DNA of 64,000 nt from Siderastrea siderea (Eukaryota; Cnidaria; Anthozoa; Scleractinia; Rhizangiidae): the NCBI GenBank assembly GCA_964030785.1, contig OZ034969.1, positions 34,745,101 through 34,809,100 on the forward strand, read 5' to 3'. Below, one piece after another: positions 9,916 to 21,322 of the stretch; positions within the stretch are counted from its first letter, which is position 1, and every line of letters begins with the position of its first letter. A model generated the notes under the pieces. It was not told the DNA's origin and made no database searches. It was given only the letters and a program-made list of their open reading frames with translations. The translations under genes and the position numbers were made by a program.

Positions 9916-11299
9916 GTAAGTGATTACCAATACTGCCTTTCAATTTTATTATGTAAACTAAATGAATTTATTTAATTTTCAGTCTTGGTTGTTGAATTTT
10001 TAGCTTTGTTGCTGGTTCACCGCATACGAGCTCTCAGCGATTATAACCCACTGATTAAATTTTTGAGCGCGCTCATTGGTAGGAACACATAACGTGGTAC
10101 AAATTGAGACGGTGGGTATCAGGCGATACCCGCCGCCCGATTTGATTTCCATAGTCCGGGTTTATTTCGAACAAAGCAAGTTAAACAAACGAGTCAGAGT
10201 TCAGGTCAAACTTTTTGAATTACAAGGCTAGTTACAGATGCTTCACCAGGAAACACGAAAAAGTGAATGGCCCCTTCTCTTCTTTATTACGACAAAAGTG
10301 CCATTATTAAGATTAATCAATGTTATAAAATAAATTTCACAATTGCCCTCGAAACTTCGCTTCTCGGCGAACTTTTCATTTTTCGGACGATCTTTCACCC
10401 TTGGGTATTGTCTTCCAATGTTCCAGCCGCTGGAAGAAGTTTATTTACTAATAAAATCCTTGTATTGTATTTGATGCAACGTTTCAAGTTGTACTTTTGC
10501 CTCTGTTATACCATCCTACAAATAAATTGTCTCTATTTCGATCGACTTACATTGCGATTGGAGTATTTAACGTAACATAAGTAACTGGAACGCGAAAAAT
10601 GTCTCTTCTTTCTTATTTGCAGTGAAAAACACCAATAGGCTCGTGCCATTGTTTTTAAAGGGAAACTGTCCCCTATTTTTAGGATACGTTTAAAGAGCTA
10701 AAAGGCATATTGGAATCAGAGGAGACGCAAACATACTGGTTCGGTTTCGTTTAAAATTACTCTACCTGTTCTCTGAGACCATAATTAAGTGTATTTTGCT
10801 GTGGATCGCATGGATGGAAATGGATTGCAACTTGAAAACATTAGGCTAATGTTTTCAAGTCTCTTCTTTGTTTCCTGGAAAAATCGCCAGAAATTGACTG
10901 TGGTTTTTCTCACTTTGAGAAAATTCGATTTCGATTCGATTTCCTTCTCTTGATTTTCTAGGAGCATTTTGAGAACGAGTAAAGGTATTAAATTTGAATT
11001 TTAGGACCTTTCTTTGAACCAAAAACATGAAAATCCTCGTAATTACCGTTCAATCTGTATCAACATTGTTACGCTTCCTCTTTGTGTGGGACTGCTGAAT
11101 TACACACGTTTCTTAACCATCCGAAATGAAAGTCTCGGAAAATACATTTGTACTCAACTGTACTCAAAGTAGCACTGGGTGGCTGGCTGGTCCACTAAAT
11201 CTCTAAGTGTACACACCACTTATTTAATGTGCTTGCGAGATGAAGATAATTTATAGTGTGTTGCTTATATGATTAATGTGCAGTGTACTTGCGAGATGT
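9916..11299. other. Intron without a recognised element
   Basis: No gene seen. Around 10810-10860 the word AACATTAG...CTAATGTTTTCAAGT forms a short inverted repeat. Nothing else supported. Confidence 0.4.
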
Positions 11300-11374
11300 G
11301 AAGTTCATAGCTGAACGGTTAGACCATCCAACCGGTAACTGGAAGGTCGTGGGTTGAATTCCTGGTGGGGCTCA
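11300..11374 (+). repeat. tRNA-derived sequence (SINE head or tRNA pseudogene)
   Basis: ATAGCTGAACGGTTAGACC resembles a Pol III A box region, and GGTCGTGGGTTGAATTCC about 40 bases on resembles a B box (consensus GGTTCGAATCC). It is not a clean cloverleaf, so I call it tRNA-derived and not a tRNA gene. It lies just upstream of the Penelope-like ORF. Confidence 0.5.
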
Positions 11375-12828
11375 AAAATGTTTTCCAAGAATTTTCATTG
11401 TGTACGTATTATCTATTCATTTACATAAATCATGGTGCCCATCGTTAAATCTTTTCAATCATACATTAAAGATACTAACCATGCATTAGAAATTTTCCGC
11501 GGTTTCAATTTCTCGGGCGAAAACAAACGTTTTTTCACCATACACATTACCTCTTTAGATACTTTTATTGCTAGTAACGAAGGACTTCAGGCACTTAAGT
11601 TTTTTTTCCACCAACGCACTATTGACAGCTGGGAAACACTGCTCCCTCTAGCCGAGCTAGTTTTGACTCTTACTTGCTTTTCGTTTGCCGATAACCACTA
11701 CAAACAAGTCAACGGTGTCGCTGTGGGTACCAAAATGGGACCTAGCTACGCCAACCTTTTCGTTGGTTGCATCGAAAATCAAATTTTAAACCAATATAAT
11801 GGAACCAAACCTGAACTCTTCGGCTGCTACATCGACGATTGTGTTAGTACTTGTACCGCTACTTCATACAGTAAAGAAGACTTACTCATTTTTCATAACC
11901 TCCGTCAACTCCTTGCACCCGCCACTGAAAAAGCCTGGGAAATTTCCGAAAATTCAATCGCTTTTCTTTATATCAAAGTTTTAATCAATGGCAACGGCCT
12001 ATCTACCAGTGTGCACTACCAACCTACAGATTCCCACAGTTATTTGTTACATTCATCTTCTCATTCTTCCCACGTCAGAAACTCCATCCCGTTCTCTCAA
12101 TTTCTTAGACTTCGACGTTTATGTAGTAATGACTCCGATTTTCCAACAAATCAGAAGAAATGCGCCAATGCTTCAAGAAGCGTGGCTATCCTGATTCTGT
12201 TGTGAACACGACTCAACACTGCGCTCAAAAGATTGATCGACAGTCAGCACTGCAAACGTAACAGGGAGAAAAGAACAAGAGAGTTCCATTTACGTTCACT
12301 TATCATCCACACAACCTCGCAGCCGGGGAAAAAAACTTGTTTGGAGAACTTTAGATAACTCCAAAATGACACAGAAAGAGGTATACTCTTTTCACAACCC
12401 CCCACTGATTTCATATATAATAAACGGGACAAAAACATAGGGAATTTTCTAGTCAGGAGCGTGCTTAAATTTGATGATCAACCCGTAAATGCGCGCGCAA
12501 ACGATGCAAAACTTGTCCTTTCATTCACAATGAGGACAAAATAACAGAACCCAAGGGATCAATTAAAATCACTGATCGCTTCACCTCCACGTGCACATCC
12601 GCAAATGTTATATATTGCACAACAGGCACCTTATGCAAACACATACGAGATGTTGAAAAAAAATTGACAAGGAAGCATCCAAACCAGTTGCTCGACGCTT
12701 CAATCTTCCTGATCATTCCAGCCAACACATGACGATGTGCGGCCTTTCCCTACACCAGAGCAACTTGGAAAGCCGAAAATACCTAGAACAAAAATTGATC
12801 TTTCAAGTCGGCACATCTAATGCCCACG

Positions 12829-13385
12829 CAGCCTAGTCCCTAGGCGTTCTTTCTTGCCCCGTCGTCCACGCGAAGTTTAGGAAGGGGTGGGCGAAAGAAC
12901 GCCTAGCAAATATTGCCAACATACCCCTAATTTTAGCGCGAAAAACCCCTGGTTAGATTTTCCTAGTTTCAACGCCTAATATTTTGAAAAATCTGCTCAC
13001 CGATGCGATAGGATCCAATCATGGAAGTGTCTACCACAAACGACGGTAAGAAACTTTGTGGCATAACTTTCTTGGTTATGTTATTTCGCTCGTCGTTGCT
13101 TTCCGTTCGAATTTCTTTCCTGTACACACTTCGTTGAGCTTATAATTTTTGTAGACTCGGAGTGGGAGTCTGAGTGCGGTGTGGAGCTTTCTACGCACCC
13201 TTTGTGTAGCGACGTGAAAGGTGTTATGTCACGATCAATTGTAATACACAATCTCTTAAATATTTCAGTGTTAAGTATTTCAGTGGTGGCAATATTTGCT
13301 AGGCGTTCTCGTAGAGTCTCTGTAGCTCACGTCACGGCTCACGGTCCAGGTTTGACGGAGCCGAGAACACCTTGGGACTAGGCTG
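12829..13385. mobile_element. 557-bp TIR element (Mutator-like) inside the Penelope relic, 9-bp target duplication
   Basis: Starts CAGCCTAGTCCC and ends GGGACTAGGCTG. The terminal inverted repeats run about 90-100 bp, to GCCTAGCAAATATTGCCA on the left and its inverse near 13287 on the right. Each TIR also contains a smaller hairpin (AGGCGTTCTTTC / GAAAGAACGCCT). It is flanked by ATGCCCACG (12820-12828) and ATCCCCACG (13386-13394), a 9-bp duplication with one mismatch. Long TIRs with 9-bp duplications are the established pattern of Mutator-like elements. Confidence 0.75.
13021..13381 (+). pseudogene. Short two-exon open frame inside the TIR element
   Basis: ATG at 13021 opens MEVSTTND, which splices at GACG|GTAAGA (13045) to TTTTTGTAG|ACTCGG (13155) in frame and reads DSEWESECGVELS on to a TAG at 13379-13381 inside the right TIR. 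Acidic start plus intron could be the 5' remnant of a transposase gene, the rest having been deleted. No transposase domain visible; this is inference. Confidence 0.3.
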
Positions 13386-13932
13386 ATCCCCACGGTATCA
13401 AAGAACGCTTTTCATTCAACTAATTTATTCCTGTTTATCACGTACCCATGTTTCTACCAATAGCGTATCTCCGCCGCTCTCCATGTAAACCAAGCCCAAC
13501 CCACAATTCCTTGATTCGTTCTGACGAAAGGCTAACTCTCGAAACGCCAGCTTTTAATCTCTATACGTTGGCCAATTTACCCTATCACCTCAGTTGAGAA
13601 AAAAAATAGCGAAACAGTATTCTATTTATTCTGCTCCCGATAGAACAAATGAAACACGATTTACTCGGAATAAACAGTATTCTGTTGTTAAATGCTTGAG
13701 AAAACAATAAGAATAAAGACCAACCTACCTACGTTTAAGGCATGGCAAATTAATTTTCTACTATGCCCGTGAATTGAAAATGAATACCATATAGAAAGAA
13801 TATGAGATTTCGTTGAAAGCTTTGCATAAAACTGAAAGCAATTTACATGGTTGTATGTACATGGACGTTAGGTATATTTTATAGTGCAACTAATAAATTA
13901 TAACTGTGCTTTCTCTTCCTTTAAAAATGTAG

Positions 13933-13967
13933 AGAACTGGTGGCACAAGGGCCTGAAAAGGAAAGCG
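13933..13967 (+). CDS. Exon H of the large gene: 35-nt linker exon
   Basis: Exon of 35 nt, phase 2 in and phase 1 out, bounded by AAAATGTAG|AGAACT and AAAGCG|GTAAGT. Joined to exon G it reads EEIQ-ELVAQGPEKES and hands phase 1 on to the microexons. The acceptor lacks a strong pyrimidine tract but the donor is near consensus, and the double phase fit is good support. Confidence 0.7.
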
Positions 13968-14101
13968 GTAAGTCCTCTTAAGACAAGGAAAATACAGGTC
14001 ATCTGTAGATCCTCGCAAAGCTAGGGACAAGGTGGCTTGCCAAAACTACAGCATTTTAAAATATGATCATCAAGGGATATTTCTTTTCATCCTTTTTGCA
14101 G

Positions 14102-14127
14102 ATCGTATCGCTTTTTCGGCGTTTTTG
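14102..14127 (+). other. Possible relic of a 24-nt type microexon
   Basis: A strong acceptor (TTTTCATCCTTTTTGCAG) is followed by 26 nt containing CTTTTTCGGCGTTTTTG and then GTACGT. This resembles the 24-nt microexons (...GTTTTTCGGGAATTTCG|GTAAGT). At 26 nt it would break the frame, so it is not in my gene model. Confidence 0.25.
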
Positions 14128-16940
14128 GTACGTTTATTTGCTCCTTTCAAACATTTTATAGAATTGAAAACTTTTTTAAGCAAGAAAACTTTTATTGAAG
14201 CAAAAACAAAATTTTAACAATGCTTTAGAACACATAACAAAATTTACAAGAAACAAACAAAAAAGCTTAAAAAAGAAGAAAAAAAAGTAAACAGCACTAC
14301 AATACAAAATTACATCTGACAAATTGCATCTATAAACCAATGAAAAGAAGTTTACATAGTGGTTTCTTACCTAACACTAACAACACAACTTGGAAAGAAA
14401 AAGAAAGGATAAGAAAGGAAAACAATTTATAAACAATTTTTTGACAGACTGTATGTATGTACAAGGACCGAGTGGATCTTTCAAGTTAAAAAGATTAATC
14501 AAGTGAACTTCTCGATTTTATACTTAAAGTTGATTTTATTAATAAATTCAGATAAAGTAATGGAACTATCATTTAGCTTGCTTGAGTAGATGTAATACGT
14601 CATCAATAGGAGAGTGAGAAGGACTTTTCGTTGAGCACATGCAGGTGCATCATTCATCAAGATAGTCAAACGCGTTTAACAAGTGTAATGCGACAACGTT
14701 GAACGACGTTGAATCGGTATAATGAGTTAGTTTAGTCTGTTCGTTCAACATCGTTTAACAAAGTTGAATTAAACGGTGTTGGATGTTCTTGAATTCGTTG
14801 TTCCAATCCCTAAACCTCCTCCTCGGGACACTCTGGCTGAAAGAAAATGACTTGAGGGTCGTTTACTATTCAATCCAAAATTCGCAAATTTCAATTTTTT
14901 GTTTTTAATGGGAACTAGTTTTTCGTTTCCCCAAACTGAAAATTCCAGATGCAAAAATTTCTGTATTGTAAAATTCTTATGTCTAGCACAGCGCACAGTA
15001 AAATTCCTAAATATAACAAATAGGAAGATAGACAGAAAACAAGCACGTTCAGTTGAAAAGTTCAAACGTGACATAGGCTAAGAGGAAGCACAGCGACCGG
15101 AATGGGAGAATCAACAAAAAAGTAGTCATTTCAGTCCAGTTTCGGATTCAGATGCATTTCGGATTCAGATGCCTGGAATACAGCCACTGGACAATGAGGG
15201 AGCCCTTTGCTTTGAAACAGTTTCCCATCTGATGGATTGTCTAGACCACCTTTGGTATTTGTTGGAAACACTGCTCCTGACGTTGTTCTGCTCAGTTCAA
15301 AATACTCCTGGCGCCGCTGGTTTTGTCGTCCTCTTTAGTATACGTCTGATTTTTTTTTTTGGCACCCGAAAGCAACGCTCACGAGTTTTATCGTTTTTAA
15401 CAAGCCGCCATCTTGGAAGCAAGAAAGGGCCGAGGACCCATCCCAACCCCCGCGGGCTAGTCCTCTTTAACCAAAATAGTTCCTGTAATTTGTTGCGTTT
15501 AGGAGAGATTTCAGTAGGGAATTTAAAGCTTTGTTTGCTTCCATGAACTTGACCAGTAATTGCTGAAAATGGCTTATTGTTTGACTTGTTAAGTGTCAGT
15601 GATGGCGGCTCTGACCGCGTTGTTTTGTTTTGTTATCCTCCGCCCTACTTTCTTGCTGACAGGTAAAAGTTTTGCAGACATTTGTGTAAAGCATCGTTCT
15701 CCATTTCCTCGCTATCATGCAATAATTGTTTTTGTTCTGAAAAGCCTTCTATAAAATGAAATTGTTTACATTGAAACAATGTGTCGTTAATTAGTTTCTT
15801 TTAACTTATCAAAAACAATCCTGATGAACAGTATTTAACAGATTGCCAATTTTAGGGTCTTTAGGAGCAGTCTTTAGGAGCAGTTTAAGCAAAAATGTCA
15901 TTTAACAGTCGGATGAGACTCCGCGCTAATTCAGAAGCTCTGGCTCTTATATCTAAGCGGCAAAATTTTAAACAACGAGGAAGTTTCTATTTGATTTGGT
16001 TAACATCGAACATCAGTAAAAACAGGCGAAACCTTTGAGTCTTGTATTTTATATTTTTAGTCTGAAACCACTTATTGTTGGCTTTTGCCTCCTAACAGTT
16101 GTAGGGCGAGCTGTTTCATAACTGAGTTCATTTGTTGACGGTTTTTGGTTGATGTTATCCAATTTTCACACGTTGAAGTTTATGTTGAGATCATGTTTGG
16201 GTGAACCAGACAGAGCAAACTGAATGATAATAATGAAAATAAGGCGTTAAATGCAAGTGAACCGGTATGGCCTCGGGGAAATCATACCTCATACTTGTGT
16301 TCCTTGAGATGCATACACAGTCAGACATGATCACAACGGCAGATTTCGGGTTTTGATTACCTAACATTCTTGTAAAGTACAACAAAATGTTTAATTCTTT
16401 TTTATGGTTGCATTAGTTTGTAGAGGAAAGTACTGACTTTGGCCGCCATCTTCATGCTGTTAATCTAAGTTTGGTTCCAGGTGTTGAAAATGGAGGTCAA
16501 CCGAGGTTGATGAAACTTGCTGCAGAAGTTGGCCTTGATTAGATTCTTAAAAACCATTTTGGTTTGGTTTTCTAACTTTTAAGTTTTAAAGTTTCGCGGG
16601 TTAAAAAAGGATCCCATTTCGGTTCTCCATTTTATCTAAAATCTTGCTTTTAAGCAAACAAACAAATCCTTTTGACTAACGATCTTCATGACGTGTTTCT
16701 ACTATAAATTTCTTTTCATATGTGAGGATTCCGCATTGAGGCATCTGGCAGTGTGGGACCTGGCACTAATTTTGGCCAAATTTTGAAGATTAAATCACTG
16801 CTCAAAATTGCCAATTGATACTTTGGTCAATAGTTGTCATGACTTGAAACGAACATTTAAATGAACATTAAGACAAATTAAGTCAGGAACATTGAAAAGT
16901 TGCGTTCGCATGAACTGACCACATGTATTTCCTTGTATGG
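14128..16940. other. Intron without a recognised element
   Basis: No gene supported. 15137-15170 holds a direct repeat of TTTCGGATTCAGATGC. 14640-14790 contains CGTTTAACAAnGTTGAA words in inverted pairs. AT-rich A-runs at 14170-14300. Confidence 0.4.
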
Positions 16941-17103
16941 TGTTGTGTTGCACATGTGAAATTCGATAGTCTAAGTTTTTGCGATGCGATGAGAAGCGAT
17001 GATGTGAGATGTTTTGTAGAGCATTCGAAAGGATATTGTAGCGTTTAACAGATCGACAAGAAAGGAACGAAATAAATGTTGCGTTAAAATACAGTCCTCA
17101 ACA
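16941..17103 (+). repeat. 5' LTR of the BEL/Pao element
   Basis: 163 bp, TGTTG...CAACA, nearly identical to 22867-23029. Contains GAAATAAATG, a possible poly(A) signal region, near 17069-17078. Confidence 0.9.
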
Positions 17104-17225
17104 GCTGGTCCATCGAGCCGCGGATGTGGAGAGAGAAATCGATGCGTGAAAGAATTTGTGTGTTGACCTTTGTGCCGACGTGTTTACTGATTTGAAGAAG
17201 GGCACTGAATTTTACAAGTTTCAAG

Positions 17226-18837
17226 ATGGGAGATTTGGCAAGAAGGCGAAAAATTCGCAATGCACATCGAGGATATGCGACCAAGGAGCTTCAAACGATT
17301 GAAACGGTTATTGCTGGAGAGTCGGAAAACAAAATAACACTGTTACAAGACACTAAGGAGAATTTGGCCGAAACGATGAAGATATTGGGAACTCTGACCG
17401 AAGAAATCCTCGGGTTGCTTGAGAAGGAAAAGGATATTGAACACGAAATCGCCGACTGGAATAAATTCCGAAGAGACATCAGAAAGGGTATCCAAAAGAT
17501 TGAAGATTATCTGAAGCCTACAAGTGGAAACGCTAGCGAGCAAATTTCTAATCCTCCGCCAACAGCAAATCAGGCGCTTGGAACACAACAGACCACGTGT
17601 AACCAAACTTTACGAGCGAGGCTGCCGAAACTCGAACCGAAAAAGTTCTATGGATCCGTAGCTGATTGGCAAAGTTTTTGGGACGCCTTCAGGAATGCAG
17701 TACACGAGAATGGTCAGCTTTCCGAAATAGACAAGTTCACGTATTTAAAAGGTTTGTTGGGAGGAGAAGCGAGTACCGCCATTGCAGGTTTGTCGTTGAC
17801 ACAAGGGAATTATGGAGCCGCGATTGAAATATTAAAGAAGCGCTTTGGCGACAAGCCGAAAATTATCAGCGCCCACATGGAAATGTTGTTGAAGTTAACT
17901 CAAGCGTACAACGGATAAGAAACCGGGAAACTTCGAAAGTTGTATGATGAAATTGAAGTTCGGATAGAGCGGTTTTCAATTGAGTGTCGAAAGTAATTCG
18001 TGTTTTGCTTTGGTTTTGCTTTACTTCGCTCTGTGATTGGTTAAAACATTTCGCGCCACTTTCTCGACCAATCAGGAGTAAAACTCAAACCAATCAGTCG
18101 CGACTTGCTCGCGCTTGCACGCGTTTTCCCGCGCTTGACGCCGGTTACATGTAATTACTTCGAGTTCTGATTGGTTCATTGGGTAATTTGTGTTTGTTGT
18201 GATTGGCTGGGGTAATTACTTTGGTTTTGGTTTTACGACACTCATTTGAAAAGCGCTCTAAGAGGATTGCAAAGTATGGGGATTCAGGCAGATTCATATG
18301 GAACCCTGTTAGTACCGGTTCTCTTGTCGAAATTACCTGATGACGTCAAACTGGAAATCTCTCGTGGAGTTGAAGATGGCAAGTGAAACCTTGATGATTT
18401 GCTTAAGAAATTGATTGCTGAGATCACGACTAGAGAGAGGTGCACGACCACACCCGTTAATCCCGCCATTGCCTTTGGTCCTAAGAAACCCACCACACCC
18501 ACGACAAGTACATTTCTTGCTCCTAATGGGGGCGAGTATGAAAGTAGGTGTGCCCTCTGCATGGGGTTACACAAGCATGTTGATTGTAGAAAGATTGTCA
18601 GTGTCTCAGAAAGGAAACAGATTGCTAAGAGATTTGGGCGTTGTTTTGTTTGCCTCGGACGGGGACACAAAGCAGTTTGTTGTGATTCTATGGAGAAATG
18701 TCATTGTAGTGGACGCCATCATCCAGCACTGTGTGAAAATAAATTCAGAGAAATTAAAGTAGAGGTGAAAACAGAGTTCCAGAAAGTGCACGAGTTAGTG
18801 AGTCGCAGAAACCAGAGCCTGATTCAACTCTTCATGT
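17226..18837 (+). pseudogene. BEL/Pao gag pseudogene, split by a MITE
   Basis: The open frame 17226-17918 has a coiled-coil-like N-terminus (ENLAETMKILGTLTEEILG) and then the Pao gag signature RLPKLEPKKFYGSVADWQSFWD and FTYLKGLLGGEASTAIAGL. A TAA at 17916-17918 interrupts it. The same frame continues KLRKLYDEIEVRI up to a MITE at 17967-18258 and resumes with GLQSMGIQADSYG. Another stop lies near 18385. The zinc-knuckle region (about 18550-18740) shows CALCMGLHKHVDC, CFVCLGRGHKAVCC and RHHPALC. Gag would form the retrotransposon particle; this copy cannot. Confidence 0.9.
17967..18258. mobile_element. 292-bp TA-target MITE inserted in gag
   Basis: Inverted ends GAGCGGTTTTCAATTGAGTG and, inverted, GAGCGCTTTTCAAATGAGTG. 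TA flanks both sides (17965-17966 and 18259-18260). Removing it with one TA restores a continuous gag frame across the site, which proves insertion. TA duplication indicates Tc1/mariner-type mobilisation. A partial relative lies at 5082-5147. Confidence 0.88.
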
Positions 18838-18903
18838 AAATTCAAGAGCACAAGTCGTCAGGTTCTGCAGACCGCGCAGGCTATTGCAAGTACAAGCAGT
18901 GTA

Positions 18904-21010
18904 ATGAAAGCCCAAGGACTTAGGATCCGAGTAATTTTCGACTCCGGAAGCCAGAGATCCTACGTCACTGAGAAAGTGGCTAACCTGTTGCAGTTAAACA
19001 GCATAGGAAGTGAGATGATGGAAACCGGAACTTTTGGCCAAGCCAAAGCAACAGTGACTGAGCGAGAATTTGTTGCGGTCCATGTAGGACATCTGTTTGA
19101 GGAAGGAACTGTTCAAGTGGAGGCATTTAAGGTGCCAGTCATCTGCAAGGCCCTGCAGAATCAGCATGTAGAAGAGGCAAAAAGGGTACACCGTTACTTG
19201 AACAAACTTGGCAGGAGAATTTGGAAGTTGATATGCTCATTGGTGCCGATTACTTGTGGGAGTTCATGAGGGGTGAAGTAGTAAGGGGGAAGAAAGATGA
19301 GCCTGTTGCTACCTCGACCTCTCTAGGATGGGTGTTGTCAGGACCATTAAAGATCCCTCAGAAGAAGTCTACAGCTGGAACGAATCTGGTCACGCACATT
19401 CTGGAAATTCAAGAACAAGAAGTGCAGGGGACAATGCATGAAACATTGTCAGTGGAATTCCAAAGGTTGTGGGACCTTGACTCGATAGGGATCAGAGAGA
19501 GAGACAGTGTTCATGAAAATTTCCTGAAGAATATCAAGTTTCAAGATGGCAGATACACTGTAGGCTTGCCATGGAAAGAGCATCACAAAGTGCTACCGTT
19601 GCATTACGACAACAGTCTGCAGAGATTGAACAGTCAAATGAGAAAGTTGAAGAAGGACCCACATCTGTTGAAAGAGTATGATTTAGTTATTCAAGAGCAG
19701 TTAAGAGATGGAGTGATTGAAGCTTTGAGTGACCTGGAGGTTCCTGAGATTGGACGAACGCACTACTTGCCACATCATGCTATTGTTAGAAGAGATGCTA
19801 AAACGGCAAAGTTGAGAGTAGCCTATGATGCGTCGTCGAGAGCCGACAGAAAGGGACCTTCCTTAAATGACTGCTTGCATGTGGGACCATCCCTTACACA
19901 GTTGTTGTTTGACATTCTACTGTGTTTTAGATGCAATCGAATTGCACTGATAGCAGACATTGAAAAGGCATTCTTAAACATTGAAGTTGATGAAAGGGAC
20001 AGAGATTGCTTGCAGTTCTTATGGGTTGACGACCTTCAGAAAGAAGAACCAATGATTGTCGTATACAGATTCTGCAGAGTGGTCTTCGGTGTGAGCTCCT
20101 CGCCGTTCTTGTCTGAGACATCATCTTCAGACCTACATCCAAGAAGACGCAGAGTTCGTCAAGAAGGGGTTAGAAGAATTCTATTTGGACGACTTCAACT
20201 CAGGAGAAGATAGCGTTGAAGAGGAGTTTAAGCTGTATCAGAAGACTCGACTGAAAGAAGCAAGTTTCAGACTGAGGAAGTGGAGCTCCAGTAGTGCAGA
20301 GCTAATGAAGATGATTCGTGATGACCGTGTGAGAGAGGAAGCAGCTCGGCCACAAGAAGAGAACGTGAAGGAAGATGACGATACATATGCTAAGACCACT
20401 GTCGGAAGTCTAGATGAGTTAGAGGACAAGGAACAGAAGGTCCTGGGAGAAGTTTGGAATCGTGTGGAAGACACAATTATCTATAAGTTTGATGCGCTAA
20501 TTGAACTGAGTGAGAACTTAGAATTAACGAGGAGAAATCTGCTCAAGATTATTGCAAAGTTCTTTGATCCTCTTGGCATGCTGAGTCCGTTGACAATTGG
20601 AATGAAGGTCTTGTCTCAAGACGTCTGTCAAAGTAAACTCGAGTGGGATGAACGCTTACCAGAAGCCTTTCAGGAAAGATGGAGGAAGTGGGTGGTTTCG
20701 TTGAAGGAAGTCCGTTCTGTGCATGTGCATCTACAGTGGAATAAACGAGAAGGTCGTATCGTATGAGGTACATGGCTTCGGAGATGCCAGTGATCGAGCC
20801 TATTGCGCCATGGTGTAGTGCGACTCACAGTGGACGATATGTACGTCTCATGGCTTCAAAAACAAGAGTAGCACCACTCGCCACGCAAGTGACAGCACGT
20901 CTAGAGCTAATGGCTGGAAGAATTACAGCGCATTTGAAGGATGCAGTGGAAAAAGCCCTGCAGTCAAGAATAGCGACAAACAGTGCACACTTGTGGTTAG
21001 ACAGTATTAC
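18904..21010 (+). pseudogene. BEL/Pao pol part 1: protease, reverse transcriptase, RNase H (broken)
   Basis: Protease: VIFDSGSQRSYVTEKVA carries the DSG active-site triad. After a shift, 19221-20110 reads MLIGADYLWEF, ATSTSLGWVLSG and then reverse transcriptase: LRVAYDASS, SLNDCLHVGPSL, IADIEKAFLNIEVDERDRD and FRVVFGV-like CRVVFGVSSSPF. A frameshift near 20120 moves the catalytic box to another frame, where it reads FYLDDFNSG (about 20178-20204), YLDD in place of the usual YVDD. A stop at 20764-20766 interrupts the link to an RNase H-like region (about 20770-21020). The element cannot make an intact polyprotein. Confidence 0.88.
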
Positions 21011-21322
21011 CGCCTTATAATGGATCAAGGGAGAGAAGGAGTGGAGCCAGTTTGTACAGAACAGAGTGAACGAAATTTTGACACTGACCACAAGAGAGCA
21101 ATGGAACCATCGTCCTGGAGTAGAAAATCCAGCAGGGGTGTGACAGCGGGGTGTGACAGCAACGACAATCAAGAATTGCAGATTGTGGTGGCAAGGACCT
21201 GAATGGTTGAGCAGAATGCCTGATGAATGGCCGTCAATGAATGTTGAGCCTACCCCAGAAAGTCAAGTGGAAATCAAGGCATCACATGGCGAGAACACAC
21301 TAGTAGCAGCAGAGAAGAAGAA

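Larger units (their letters stand above)
11432..13610 (+). pseudogene. Penelope-like element (reverse transcriptase and GIY-YIG region), interrupted
   Basis: The open frame 11432-12205 carries reverse transcriptase motifs typical of Penelope-like elements: VNGVAVGTKMGPSYANLFVG, the catalytic YIDD, and LSTSVHYQPTDSHSYLL then SIPFSQFLRLRRLCS. After frameshifts the tail continues at about 12240-12828 with a Cys-rich RARKRCKTCPFI and a degraded GIY-YIG-like NVIYC...C segment. The coding trace GTSNAHA is cut at 12828 by a TIR element and resumes at 13386 with HGIKERFSFN, matching the usual C-terminal sequence. Multiple frameshifts, stops and the insertion make it dead. It sits in the intron between 9915 and 13933. 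Confidence 0.85.

Noticed and set aside
16481..16495. 15-nt phase 1-1 microexon candidate (TTGGTTCCAG ... GAG|GTCAAC)
   Set aside because: The donor is poor, the flanks are unrelated to the cassette, and it is not needed for the frame.
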